Source of the DNA: Actinomycetes bacterium | GTDB taxonomy: Bacteria > Actinomycetota > Acidimicrobiia > Acidimicrobiales > Microtrichaceae | Direction of reading: 5' to 3' | Assembly (NCBI GenBank): GCA_023423475.1 | Contig: JAFAFN010000295.1 | Coordinates: forward strand, 1 to 16,203 | Length of the DNA stretch: 16,203 nt | In this document: in pieces, positions 6,684 through 13,930 of the stretch | How positions within the stretch are numbered: the first letter of the stretch is position 1 | Layout: every line of letters starts with the position of its first letter | The notes under the pieces: generated by a model | The model's input: only the letters and a program-made list of their open reading frames with translations | What the model was told of the DNA's origin: nothing | The model's database searches: none | Made by a program: the position numbers and the translations under genes

Positions 6684-7834
6684 AGCTCGGCATCGAGATC
6701 ACCGCGACCGACGGCGCCGCACGCGCCGGGGTGGTGACGACGCCGCGCGGCGAGATCCGCACGCCGGTGTTCATGCCGGTGGGCACCCGTGGCACCATCC
6801 GTGCGCTCACGACCAACGACCTGGGGCAGCTCGCTGCGGCCGATGGCACCGCGCCCGAGGTGATGCTGGCCAACACCTACCACCTGATGATGCGCCCCGG
6901 AGCCGAGACCGTCGCCGCACTCGGGGGCCTGCACCGCTTCAGCGGTTGGGACGGCCACATGCTGACCGACTCCGGCGGCTACCAGGTGTTCTCGATGGAC
7001 CCGAAGGTGACCGACGAGGGCGCCACGTTCCGTTCCACCTACGACGGCGACCTCGAACTGCTCACCCCGGAGCGCGCCGTGCACATCCAGGAGCTGCTCG
7101 GCGCGGACATCCAGATGGTGCTCGACGTGTGCGCGCCGCTGCCGTCGCCCCACCGGGTGCTGCGCGATGCCGTCGATCGCACCGCCGCGTGGGCCGCGCG
7201 TGCCAAGGCGGCGCACCGGCGCACCGAGGATCAGGCCCTGTTCGGGATCGTGCAGGGTGGCGACGACCTGGCGCTGCGGCGTGAGTCGGCGCAGCGCACC
7301 ATCGAGATGGACTTCGACGGCTACGCCGTCGGTGGGTTGTCGGTGGGAGAGTCCCGCGAGCGCATGCTGCCGGCGCTCGAAGCCGCCATCTCCGAACTGC
7401 CGACGGACCAGCCGCGCTACCTGATGGGCGTGGGCGACCCGGTGTCGATCATCGAGGCCGTCGCACGTGGGGTCGACATGTTCGACTGCGTGCTGCCGAC
7501 CCGCCTCGCGCGGCACGGCACCCTGCTCACCGACACCGGCCGGTTGAACATCAAGCGCTCCGAGTTCGCCCGCAGCGACGAACCCGTCGATCGGGACTGC
7601 CCGTGCAGCACCTGCGCCAAGTGCTCCCGCGGCTACCTGCGTCACCTCGCAACCGTCGGCGAACCGACCGCGGCGACGCTGTGCACGGTCCACAACCTGA
7701 CGTGGATCCTGACCCTCGTCGGCCGGATCCGCACGGCGATCGAGACGGGCACGCTCTCGGCGCTGCGCGCCGAGGTGGACGAGGTCTGGCGCGGCACCGG
7801 ACCCGGCATCCCGCCGCAACCGGCGCCTGCCTGA
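6680..7834 (+). CDS. tgt: tRNA-guanine transglycosylase (bacterial type)
   Basis: Exchanges guanine-34 in GUN-anticodon tRNAs for preQ1, feeding QueA. 384 residues, normal length. Asp97 in LTDSGGYQVF is the general acid/base aspartate; LDVCAPLPS (148-156, with Asp149 and Cys151) is the substrate pocket corresponding to the DEC motif of proteobacterial enzymes; IVQGG is at 190-194 and GGLSVGE at 218-224; Asp269 in MFDCVLPTR is the expected nucleophile. Zinc ligands are Cys307, Cys309, Cys312 and His338. The ATG overlaps the queA stop as ATGA, and GGAGAC precedes it. The downstream hairpin at 7839-7871 probably ends the unit. Confidence 0.97.
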   Translation: MKLGIEITATDGAARAGVVTTPRGEIRTPVFMPVGTRGTIRALTTNDLGQLAAADGTAPEVMLANTYHLMMRPGAETVAALGGLHRFSGWDGHMLTDSGGYQVFSMDPKVTDEGATFRSTYDGDLELLTPERAVHIQELLGADIQMVLDVCAPLPSPHRVLRDAVDRTAAWAARAKAAHRRTEDQALFGIVQGGDDLALRRESAQRTIEMDFDGYAVGGLSVGESRERMLPALEAAISELPTDQPRYLMGVGDPVSIIEAVARGVDMFDCVLPTRLARHGTLLTDTGRLNIKRSEFARSDEPVDRDCPCSTCAKCSRGYLRHLATVGEPTAATLCTVHNLTWILTLVGRIRTAIETGTLSALRAEVDEVWRGTGPGIPPQPAPA

Positions 7835-7838
7835 GGGC

Positions 7839-7871
7839 GCTCCGAGCGAGGATTCCCTCGGGCCCCGGAGC
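7839..7871 (+). terminator. GC-rich hairpin after tgt, probable terminator
   Basis: GCTCCG (7839-7844) pairs with CGGAGC (7866-7871), and inside it CGAGG (7847-7851) pairs with CCTCG (7856-7860) around an ATTC loop. It starts 4 nt after the tgt stop and precedes a fresh -10 box at 7878. There is no U-tract, which is common for hairpin terminators in high-GC actinobacteria. Confidence 0.5.
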
Positions 7872-7877
7872 CAGACC

Positions 7878-7883
7878 TAGGCT
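7878..7883 (+). promoter_or_regulatory. -10 box for leaderless yajC transcript
   Basis: TAGGCT fits TANNNT and lies 9 nt before GTG 7893, immediately after the hairpin that closes the tgt unit. No Shine-Dalgarno sequence precedes yajC. Confidence 0.5.
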
Positions 7884-7892
7884 CGTCCACCT

Positions 7893-8360
7893 GTGATGTC
7901 TCAACTCGCCAACGTGCTCGCCCCGACGACCGTGCTCGCCCAGGAGCAGGAGGGCGGCAGCATCCTCGGACTGCTGATCCTCGTCATCCCGCTGGGTGCG
8001 ATCCTCTACATGACGATCGTCCCGCAGCGGAAGGCGCGCCAGCGCCAGGCCGACATGATCCGCAAGATCGGGGTGGGCGAAGAAGTGCTCACCACCGGCG
8101 GCATCGTCGGCGTGATCACCTACATCGAGGACGACCTGTACCACCTCGAGGTCGACAACGACGTGGTGATCCGCATCGCCAAGTCGTCGGTCGCCAGGCT
8201 GCTGGCCGATCCCGACCCCGCCGAACGTCCGGCTGCCCGGAGTCGTCGAGGGCTGCTCGGTTCGGGCGCCGCGAGCTCGGACGCAGCCGATGACGCCTCG
8301 GCCGATTCCGGCGGCGATGGTGACGACGCCGGTGACGCCGGCAAGGGCGACGACAAGTAG
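7893..8360 (+). CDS. yajC: Preprotein translocase accessory subunit YajC
   Basis: Small single-span membrane protein of the SecDF-YajC complex that assists Sec-dependent export. 155 residues. A hydrophobic segment at about 24-43 (ILGLLILVIPLGAILYM) is followed by the family core: VPQRKARQRQ, then GEEVLTTGGIVGVI at 62-75 and VVIRIAKSSVARLL at 91-104. The tail from about residue 128 is Asp/Ala/Gly-rich and strongly acidic, with no recognisable domain. The start is GTG 7893 or the adjacent in-frame ATG 7896; the GTG is favoured by its distance from the -10 box. Two consecutive TAG codons end the frame (8358-8363). It lies upstream of secD and secF, as is usual. Confidence 0.93.
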   Translation: MMSQLANVLAPTTVLAQEQEGGSILGLLILVIPLGAILYMTIVPQRKARQRQADMIRKIGVGEEVLTTGGIVGVITYIEDDLYHLEVDNDVVIRIAKSSVARLLADPDPAERPAARSRRGLLGSGAASSDAADDASADSGGDGDDAGDAGKGDDK

Positions 8361-8464
8361 TAGCTTCTCGACACGCCGGAGAGGGGCGGGGGCGACCGGG
8401 GGACCGGCTGACGTCCGGACGGTCGCTGTGCCGTCGTTGCCACCGGTGCGCCGGGTGCGACCGT

Positions 8465-8470
8465 TAGCCT
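8465..8470 (+). promoter_or_regulatory. -10 box for secD-secF
   Basis: TAGCCT fits TANNNT. Transcription would start near 8477, leaving a leader of about 24 nt that contains the GAGGG site of secD. Unlike yajC and hisS, this transcript would have a normal ribosome binding site. Confidence 0.45.
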
Positions 8471-8489
8471 GACCCGGCTCGAATCTCAC

Positions 8490-8494
8490 GAGGG
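8490..8494 (+). promoter_or_regulatory. secD ribosome binding site
   Basis: GAGGG lies 6 nt before ATG 8501 and 3 nt before the in-frame TTG 8498, so it selects ATG 8501 as the start. Confidence 0.6.
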
Positions 8495-8500
8495 ACGTTG

Positions 8501-10402
8501 ATGCGCAAGCACCCGAAGCGGATGATGATCGCGACGATGGTGGTGGTCTACGGGCTGCTCATCCTCACGATCGCGTTGGGCAAGACCCCGAAGCTGGGTC
8601 TCGACCTGCAGGGCGGCATCAGCGTCAACCTGCAGCCGGTCAAGGACGGCAAGGTCACCGACGACGTCGACAGCCAGGACCTCGACGACTCGATCGAGAT
8701 CATCCGCAAGCGCGTCGACGCACTCGGCGTCGCCGAGCCCGAGGTCGCTCGACAGGGCAACACGATCACGGTGCAGCTCCCGGGTGCCAAGGACCAGGCC
8801 GAGGTGCTCGCCGCCGTCGGCAAGACCGCCCAGCTCGAGTTCCGCCCGGTGCTGTCCACCTCGGGCCAGGTCCTGACCGGCGAGGCCAAGGAAGAGGCCG
8901 AGGCTCGCGTCGCCGAGCTCCGGGCCGATCTCTCGGTCCCCGACGGCGTGACCGCCGAGCAGGTCTACACCGATGAGATGGCCAAGCTGCAGGCCGCGAC
9001 CCCGGCGACCGATGGCACGGCGACGACCGTTCCCGGCGACGCCGGCACCGACAGCACCGCGGTCACGTCCACGACGGCCGCGCCGGAGGACACCTCGACC
9101 GGCAACGGCGGCAACCGCTCCGCCTCGCTGCGAGCCCAGGACGACGAGACGACCACGACGGTGGCAGCGACGACCACGACCACGCCGCCGGTGCCGCTCA
9201 ACGAGTGGGGCATCAACACCGCGGACGAGACCTTCGCCGAGCTCTACCAGCTCGAGGCCCAGCTGAACGCCAAGCTGACCGGCCCCGAGGACCGGAAGCC
9301 CGAGGGCAACGTCACGCTGACCGACGAGGACGGCCGTGTCTACGAGCTCGGCCCCGTCGCACTCACCGGCTCGTCGCTGAGCGGCGCGACCTCCGGGCTG
9401 AGCGGCACCCAGTGGGCGGTCAACCCGATCTTCAAGTCCGGCGAGAACGGCATCGACAAGTTCAACGCCATCGCGGCGACCTGCTACTCGGCCACCCCCG
9501 ACGTCTGCCCCGGTCTCGGCCAGGACGAGAGCGGCCAGCCCCGTGGCATGCTCGGCATCGTGCTCGACGGCGTCGTCCTCTCGGCACCGTCGATCAACCA
9601 GCCGACCTTCGAGCGGGACCAGATCTCGATCTCGGGCAGCTTCGACCAGGAGAGCGCCGACAACCTGGCGATCTCGCTCCGCTTCGGTTCGCTGCCCGTC
9701 GAGCTGCGCCCCCAGCAGGCCGAGACCGTCTCGGCGACGCTCGGCAAGGGCGCGCTGCAGGCCGGCATCATCTCGGGTCTGATCGGCCTGTTCCTCGTGC
9801 TCGCCTACCTGGTGATCTACTACCGCCTGCTCGGCCTGATCACCGCGGTCAGCCTGTCGATCTCGGCGTCGCTGCTCTGGGTGCTCCTGGCCAACCTCGG
9901 AGCCACCATCACCCTGGCGGGGGTGGTCGGCCTGGTGGCCTCGATCGGCATCTCGTTGGACTCGAGCATCGTGTTCTACGAGAACCTGAAGGAGGACGTG
10001 CGTGGCGGTGCCACCGTGCGGGCCTCGGCCGAGAAGTCGTTCTCGACGGCCTACTCGACCATCGTCAAGGCCGACATCTCCTCGCTGATCGGCGCCGTCG
10101 TCCTGTACTGGCTGTCGGTCGGTCCGGTGCGAGGGTTCGCCTTCATGCTCGGTGCCGCCACCGTGCTCGACCTGGTCGCCGCGTTCTTCTTCCTGCGCCC
10201 CGCCGTGGTGCTGCTCACCAGGTCCAAGCAGGGTCAGCACCCGGCACGCTTCGGCATCCCGGTCGACGACCTCGACGCCGCCACCGCGGCGGCAGCGACC
10301 GGTCCGACGACGGGCTCGTCGCCCGAGCCGTCGGTCGATCCACCGGACGACGGGCCTGCTGCCTCCGACGATGCGTCGGTCTCGACCGGGAAGGAGAGCT
10401 GA
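8501..10402 (+). CDS. secD: Protein translocase subunit SecD
   Basis: RND-family membrane protein that, with SecF, uses the proton gradient to pull exported proteins through SecYEG. 633 residues. TM1 is at about 10-27, followed by the hallmark LGLDLQGG at 32-39. The external P1 domain has SIEIIRKRVDALGVAEPEV (64-82) and VGKTAQLEFRPV (106-117), then LGIVLDGVVLSAPSI (351-365) and ISGSFDQESADNLAISLRFGSLPVELR. Five further membrane segments span about 418-575; GISLDSSIVFYENLKEDVR (483-501) is the TM4-TM5 motif. Residues about 165-232 are a Thr/Ala-rich low-complexity insertion in P1. A Cys pair (328, 336) also lies in this external domain. The C-terminal tail (about 595-633) is disordered. It is 1 nt from secF. 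Confidence 0.95.
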   Translation: MRKHPKRMMIATMVVVYGLLILTIALGKTPKLGLDLQGGISVNLQPVKDGKVTDDVDSQDLDDSIEIIRKRVDALGVAEPEVARQGNTITVQLPGAKDQAEVLAAVGKTAQLEFRPVLSTSGQVLTGEAKEEAEARVAELRADLSVPDGVTAEQVYTDEMAKLQAATPATDGTATTVPGDAGTDSTAVTSTTAAPEDTSTGNGGNRSASLRAQDDETTTTVAATTTTTPPVPLNEWGINTADETFAELYQLEAQLNAKLTGPEDRKPEGNVTLTDEDGRVYELGPVALTGSSLSGATSGLSGTQWAVNPIFKSGENGIDKFNAIAATCYSATPDVCPGLGQDESGQPRGMLGIVLDGVVLSAPSINQPTFERDQISISGSFDQESADNLAISLRFGSLPVELRPQQAETVSATLGKGALQAGIISGLIGLFLVLAYLVIYYRLLGLITAVSLSISASLLWVLLANLGATITLAGVVGLVASIGISLDSSIVFYENLKEDVRGGATVRASAEKSFSTAYSTIVKADISSLIGAVVLYWLSVGPVRGFAFMLGAATVLDLVAAFFFLRPAVVLLTRSKQGQHPARFGIPVDDLDAATAAAATGPTTGSSPEPSVDPPDDGPAASDDASVSTGKES

Positions 10403-10403
10403 C

Positions 10404-11534
10404 ATGGGTGTCATCTCGAGGGTCTACCGAGGCAACAACGACTTCGACTTCCCCAAGACCTGGAAGCCGCTCGGCCTCCTGTCGGTCATCCTGGTCGTCG
10501 GCTCGCTCGCCTCGTTGTTCATCCAGGGTCTCAACCTGTCGATCGACTTCGAGGGCGGCTCGGTCTGGGAGGTGCCGTCCCAGACGCTCACCGTCGAGCA
10601 GGCCGAAGAGGCCATGGCGCCGTTCGGCGACGGCGCAGCGGAGCGCTTCCAGGAGGCGACCACCTCTGACGGCGTGCGCGTGCTGCGCGTCTCGGGTCGC
10701 ATCGACAACATCGACGAGTCCCAGGATGTCGCCGCGGCGCTGGCCGAAGCGGCCGACATCCCCGTGACCGACATCGACGTCACGACCGTCGGACCCTCGT
10801 GGGGTCAGGACATCACCAGGACGGCCCGCAACTCGTTGATCATCTTCATGGTGCTCGTCACCGCCTACATGGCGTGGCGACTCGAACCCCGGATGGCCGC
10901 CGCGGGCATCCTCGCGGTGCTCCACGACATCATCCTGACCGTCGGCTTCTACTCGGTCTTCCAGTTCGAGGTCTCGCCGGCCACGGTGATCGCCTTCCTC
11001 ACCATCCTCGGCTTCTCGTTGTACGACACCATCGTGGTGTTCGACCGAATGCAGGAGAACGCGCACCGACTCACGAGAACCGGTCAGTACACCTACACCG
11101 CGATCGTGCGCCGCTCGCTGAACCAGGTGCTCATGCGGTCGGTGAACACCACGATCGTGACGCTGCTGCCGGTCGCCACGATGCTGATCGTCGGCGAGTT
11201 CATCTTCGGTGAGCCGACCCTCGGCGACTTCTCGCTGGCACTCCTCATCGGCCTCGCCTCGGGTGCCTACTCCTCGATCTGCGTGGCGGCACCGCTGACC
11301 GCGTTGTTCAAGGAGCGTGAGCAGAAGTACGTCGAGATCCGTGAGCGTCTGGTCGCCAAGGGCGTCGACGTGAGCGACACGGCGTGGCACGGCGTGCGCG
11401 GGGCGTCGATCCCGGGCAGCGCCGGTCGTGCCCAGGTGGCAGCTCGTGCCGCAGCGACCGCGACGGGCACCGCACCGCCGCTCACGACCAACGTGGGTGG
11501 TCACCCGCCCCGTCCTCGCAAGAAGCGTCGCTGA
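10404..11534 (+). CDS. secF: Protein translocase subunit SecF
   Basis: Partner of SecD in the SecDF-YajC complex. 376 residues. TM1 is at about 23-41, then LNLSIDFEGGSVWEV (43-57), matching the SecF D.FTGG motif with Glu replacing Thr. The external P4 domain is followed by five membrane segments (about 143-159, 165-187, 192-213, 250-268, 274-300), including GFSLYDTIVVFDRMQENAH (203-221), the conserved TM4-TM5 motif with Asp208. The C-terminal 50 residues are Ala/Thr-rich and end in basic RPRKKRR. ATG 10404 follows AAGGAGAG with about 7 nt spacing and lies 1 nt after the secD stop, so it was chosen over an upstream start inside secD. Confidence 0.96.
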   Translation: MGVISRVYRGNNDFDFPKTWKPLGLLSVILVVGSLASLFIQGLNLSIDFEGGSVWEVPSQTLTVEQAEEAMAPFGDGAAERFQEATTSDGVRVLRVSGRIDNIDESQDVAAALAEAADIPVTDIDVTTVGPSWGQDITRTARNSLIIFMVLVTAYMAWRLEPRMAAAGILAVLHDIILTVGFYSVFQFEVSPATVIAFLTILGFSLYDTIVVFDRMQENAHRLTRTGQYTYTAIVRRSLNQVLMRSVNTTIVTLLPVATMLIVGEFIFGEPTLGDFSLALLIGLASGAYSSICVAAPLTALFKEREQKYVEIRERLVAKGVDVSDTAWHGVRGASIPGSAGRAQVAARAAATATGTAPPLTTNVGGHPPRPRKKRR

Positions 11535-11555
11535 GCGGGCTCCCGTCTCGGCGCC

Positions 11556-11567
11556 GAACGCGCGTTC
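11556..11567 (+). promoter_or_regulatory. GAAC-N4-GTTC palindrome, LexA-like, near the rel -35 position
   Basis: GAACGCGCGTTC is a perfect 12-bp palindrome with the LexA half-sites GAAC and GTTC at the right spacing. The left flank is CGAAC as in the consensus; the right flank is GTTCC instead of GTTCG. It ends 21 nt before the -10 box of the rel leader, where a repressor could act. With CCG/CGG flanks it could instead be the stem of a secF terminator. Confidence 0.35.
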
Positions 11568-11588
11568 CGGGAAGGGTCCGGGTGTCGG

Positions 11589-11594
11589 TAGCGT
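11589..11594 (+). promoter_or_regulatory. -10 box of the rel leader
   Basis: TAGCGT, 7 nt before GTG 11602, is identical in sequence to the hisS -10 box and close to it in spacing. It predicts a transcript beginning at or next to the first codon of the 25-residue mini-ORF. Confidence 0.5.
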
Positions 11595-11601
11595 TGTCCA
11601 C

Positions 11602-11679
11602 GTGATGCAGTCCGCCTCGCCGTCCGTCGAACGCAGCACGGGAGCGAGCCATGGAGGAGTGACGCCATGGCGACGGTGA
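11602..11679 (+). CDS. Putative rel leader peptide 1 (25 residues)
   Basis: GTG 11602 (or ATG 11605), placed 7 nt after a -10 box, reads 25 codons: MMQSASPSVERS, then TGASHGGVTPWRR, stop. The stop (11677-11679) lies 10 nt beyond the start of the second mini-ORF, and the peptide ends in WRR like leader peptide 2, because both stops lie in out-of-frame copies of the same repeat. It resembles a leaderless upstream ORF that feeds ribosomes to the next start. No conservation evidence is available. Confidence 0.35.
   Translation: MMQSASPSVERSTGASHGGVTPWRR
11653..11659 (+). promoter_or_regulatory. Strong ribosome binding site before leader ORF 2
   Basis: GGAGGAG lies 7 nt before ATG 11667, the best Shine-Dalgarno match around rel. 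It serves the short out-of-frame ORF, while the true rel start at 11720 has only GGGAG at 11711-11715 with a short 4-nt spacer. Confidence 0.55.
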
Positions 11680-11687
11680 CGCGCGTC
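11656..11687 (+). repeat. Direct repeat copy 1 (duplicated rel start region)
   Basis: GGAGTGAC, then GCC, then 21 bases beginning ATGGCGACGG (11667-11687). It is identical to copy 2 at 11712-11740 except for the 3-nt GCC insertion. Copies are offset by 53 nt between ATGs, so the second start is in a different frame. Confidence 0.85.
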
Positions 11688-11732
11688 GTCGCGTCGGTTC
11701 TGAGATCGGCGGGAGTGACATGGCGACGGTGA
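11667..11732 (+). CDS. Putative rel leader peptide 2 (21 residues)
   Basis: ATG 11667 follows GGAGGAG at ideal spacing and reads 21 codons: MATVTRVVASV, then LRSAGVTWRR. Its first seven residues, MATVTRV, are identical to the Rel N-terminus because they come from the duplicated start region. The stop (11730-11732) lies within the first codons of rel, 13 nt past the A of the rel ATG, an arrangement typical of termination-reinitiation. The rel frame is -1 relative to this ORF. It could be a regulatory upstream ORF or a non-functional duplication. Confidence 0.4.
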   Translation: MATVTRVVASVLRSAGVTWRR

Positions 11733-11740
11733 CGCGCGTC
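11712..11740 (+). repeat. Direct repeat copy 2 (rel start codon region)
   Basis: GGAGTGAC followed directly by the same 21 bases beginning with ATG 11720, the rel start. See copy 1 at 11656-11687. Sequence on either side of the copies is not similar. Confidence 0.85.
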
Positions 11741-13930
11741 CTTCCCTGGCGGCGTCACAGCCAGCCGCCGGCGATGGAGGTCCAGGAGATCATCGAGCAG
11801 TTCCGCCGGTTCCACCCGCGGCGCTCGACCGACATGATCACCGAGTCGTACCGACTCGCCGCCGGCGCCCACAAGGGGCAGCTGCGACGCTCGGGCGAGC
11901 CCTACATCACCCACCCGCTGGCGGTCGCGGGCATCGTCGCCCGCTACGGCATGGACGACGTGACCATCGCCGCGGCGCTGCTGCACGACGCGGTCGAGGA
12001 CACCGTCATCACGCTGCCCGAGATCGACGAGCGCTTCGGCCCCGAGGTCACCGCGATCGTCGACGGGGTGACCAAGCTCGAGCGCATTCACTTCGACTCG
12101 AAGGAGGCCCAGCAGGCCGCGACGATGCGCAAGATGCTCGTCGCGATGGCCAAGGACCTCCGGGTGCTGGTCATCAAGCTCGCGGACCGGCTGCACAACA
12201 TGCGCACCATCGCCGCGCTGCCCGCGTGGAAGCAGGAGCGCACCGCGCACGAGACGCTCGACATCTACGCGCCGTTGGCCCACCGCCTCGGCATGCAGGA
12301 GATCAAGCAGCAGCTCGAGGACCTCTGCTTCTCGTCGCTGCACCCCAAGCGCTACGCCGAGATCGACCACATGGTGGCCGGCAGGACCCCCGAGCGCGAC
12401 GCCTACGTCGACTCGGTCGTCTCCGAGGTGCGCAGCCGCCTCGCGGACGTGAACATCACCGCCGAGGTCACCGGCCGTCCGAAGCACCTGTGGTCCATCT
12501 ACGAGAAGATGGTCGTCAAGGGCAAGGCGTTCGAGGAGATCTTCGACCTGGTCGGCATCCGACTCATCGTCGACTCCTCGAAGGACTGCTACGCCGCGCT
12601 GGGCTCGATCCACGCCCTCTGGACCCCCGTGCCGGGCAGGTTCAAGGACTACATCGCCATGCCCAAGTTCAACCTGTACCAGTCGTTGCACACGACGGTC
12701 ATCGGGCCGGGCGGCAAGCCGATCGAGGTGCAGATCCGCACCCCGGAGATGCACAACCGCGCCGAATGGGGCGTGGCGGCGCACTTCTCCTACAAGGAAG
12801 GCCACTCCGAGGACGTCGCATGGCTGAGCCGGATCGTCGACTGGCAACAGGAGATGACCGACCCGGGCGAGTTCATGGCGAACCTGAAGATCGACCTGGA
12901 CCAGGACGAGGTCTTCGTGTTCACCCCCAAGGGCGACGTCGTCACCCTGCCGGTGGGTGCCACCCCGGTGGACTTCGCCTACTCGATCCACACCGAGGTC
13001 GGTCACCGTTGCATCGGCGCCCGTGTCGCCGGTCGGCTCGTGCCCCTCGACACCAAGCTCACCTCGGGCGACACCGTCGAGATCTTCACCTCGAAGGTCG
13101 CCGGGGCCGGTCCGAGTCGTGACTGGCTCGGCTTCGTCGCCACGCGCTCGGCGGCGTCGCGCATCAAGCAGTGGTTCTCGCGTGAACGACGCGAGGACGC
13201 ACTCGACGCGGGACGCGACTCGCTGGTCAAGGCCATGCGACGAGAGGCGCTGCCAGTGCAGAAGGTGCTCGGTGGCGACGCGCTCGACATCGTCGCATCG
13301 GACCTCAAGTACCTGAACCTCGACGCGCTCTACACCGCGATCGGCGAGCACCACGTCTCGCCGGAGTCGGTCGCGAGTCGCATCGCCGCACTGGTGCGGA
13401 CCGCCGAGGGCGAGCGCGAAGAGATCGTCTCGACGCCCAACCGGACCACGACCCGCCGACGCGGCCGTCCGGCAGGCGTCCACGTCGAGGGCTACGACGA
13501 CATGCTCGTGCGCATGGCGCGGTGCTGCACCCCGGTGCCGGGCGACGCCATCATCGGCTTCGTGACCAGGGGCCGTGGAGTCTCGGTGCACCGCACGGAC
13601 TGCGCGAACGCCTCGTCGCTCGCCGCTGGTCAGGCGGAGCGCATCGTCGACGTCGACTGGGACTCCGACGCAGCGGGCCACTTCGCGGCGCAGGTCGAGA
13701 TCAAGGCGCTCGACCGCCCCCGACTGCTGCAGGACGTCACCTCGGTCCTGTCGGACTCCCACGTGAACATCCTCAGCAGCAACAGCCACTGCGGTCACGA
13801 CCGCGTGTCGAAGATGCGCTTCGAGTTCGAGCTCGGCGACCCGTCGCACCTCGACACGCTGCTCAACCGTCTGCGCGTGATCGACAGCGTCTACGACGCC
13901 TACCGCGTGGTGCCCGGCGCGACCGAATGA
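11720..13930 (+). CDS. rel: Bifunctional (p)ppGpp synthetase/hydrolase Rel
   Basis: Makes and degrades the alarmone (p)ppGpp in the stringent response; long RelA/SpoT homologue of 736 residues. The HD hydrolase has THPLAVA with His65, LLHDAVEDT with His89/Asp90 and Glu93/Asp94, and LADRLHNMR with Asp156/Asn160, so it looks active. The synthetase has RPKHLWSIYEKM (253-264), FDLVGIR with Asp276, GRFKDYIA (306-313, the RxKD charge motif of bifunctional enzymes), YQSLHTTV and IEVQIRTPEMHNRAEWGVAAHF with Glu336. TGS is at about 396-459, a Cys/His motif at about 595-629 (ARCCTPVPGD, HRTDCAN), and ACT at about 655-735. ATG 11720 has only a weak site; the next in-frame ATG is residue 19. The start lies in a duplicated region overlapped by a mini-ORF. 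rel-hisS proximity is common in actinobacteria. Confidence 0.95.
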   Translation: MATVTRVLPWRRHSQPPAMEVQEIIEQFRRFHPRRSTDMITESYRLAAGAHKGQLRRSGEPYITHPLAVAGIVARYGMDDVTIAAALLHDAVEDTVITLPEIDERFGPEVTAIVDGVTKLERIHFDSKEAQQAATMRKMLVAMAKDLRVLVIKLADRLHNMRTIAALPAWKQERTAHETLDIYAPLAHRLGMQEIKQQLEDLCFSSLHPKRYAEIDHMVAGRTPERDAYVDSVVSEVRSRLADVNITAEVTGRPKHLWSIYEKMVVKGKAFEEIFDLVGIRLIVDSSKDCYAALGSIHALWTPVPGRFKDYIAMPKFNLYQSLHTTVIGPGGKPIEVQIRTPEMHNRAEWGVAAHFSYKEGHSEDVAWLSRIVDWQQEMTDPGEFMANLKIDLDQDEVFVFTPKGDVVTLPVGATPVDFAYSIHTEVGHRCIGARVAGRLVPLDTKLTSGDTVEIFTSKVAGAGPSRDWLGFVATRSAASRIKQWFSRERREDALDAGRDSLVKAMRREALPVQKVLGGDALDIVASDLKYLNLDALYTAIGEHHVSPESVASRIAALVRTAEGEREEIVSTPNRTTTRRRGRPAGVHVEGYDDMLVRMARCCTPVPGDAIIGFVTRGRGVSVHRTDCANASSLAAGQAERIVDVDWDSDAAGHFAAQVEIKALDRPRLLQDVTSVLSDSHVNILSSNSHCGHDRVSKMRFEFELGDPSHLDTLLNRLRVIDSVYDAYRVVPGATE

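Larger units (their letters stand above)
8361..8500 (+). other. yajC-secD intergenic region
   Basis: The 140 bases hold a GC-rich inverted repeat (GACCG 8402-8406 with CGGTC 8420-8424, overlapping the palindrome CGTCCGGACG at 8412-8421), the secD -10 box at 8465 and its ribosome binding site at 8490. The inverted repeat could be a weak terminator. Nothing else is evident. Confidence 0.4.
11535..11719 (+). other. secF-rel intergenic and rel leader region
   Basis: The 185 bases carry a GAAC-N4-GTTC palindrome (11556-11567), a -10 box (11589-11594), two overlapping mini-ORFs and a duplicated translation start. All are listed separately. No apt gene is present, although adenine phosphoribosyltransferase often lies here in other actinobacteria. 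Confidence 0.7.

Noticed and set aside
8437..8442. TTGCCA as the -35 box of the secD promoter
   Set aside because: The spacer to TAGCCT would be 22 nt, too long for a typical sigma-70 promoter.
8486..10414. Minus-strand open frame of 642 codons opposite secD
   Set aside because: It mirrors secD almost exactly and has composition typical of antisense reading of GC-rich codons. No motif is visible.
11501..13849. Minus-strand open frame of 782 codons opposite rel
   Set aside because: A shadow of rel; His/Val/Asp/Arg-rich with no domain.
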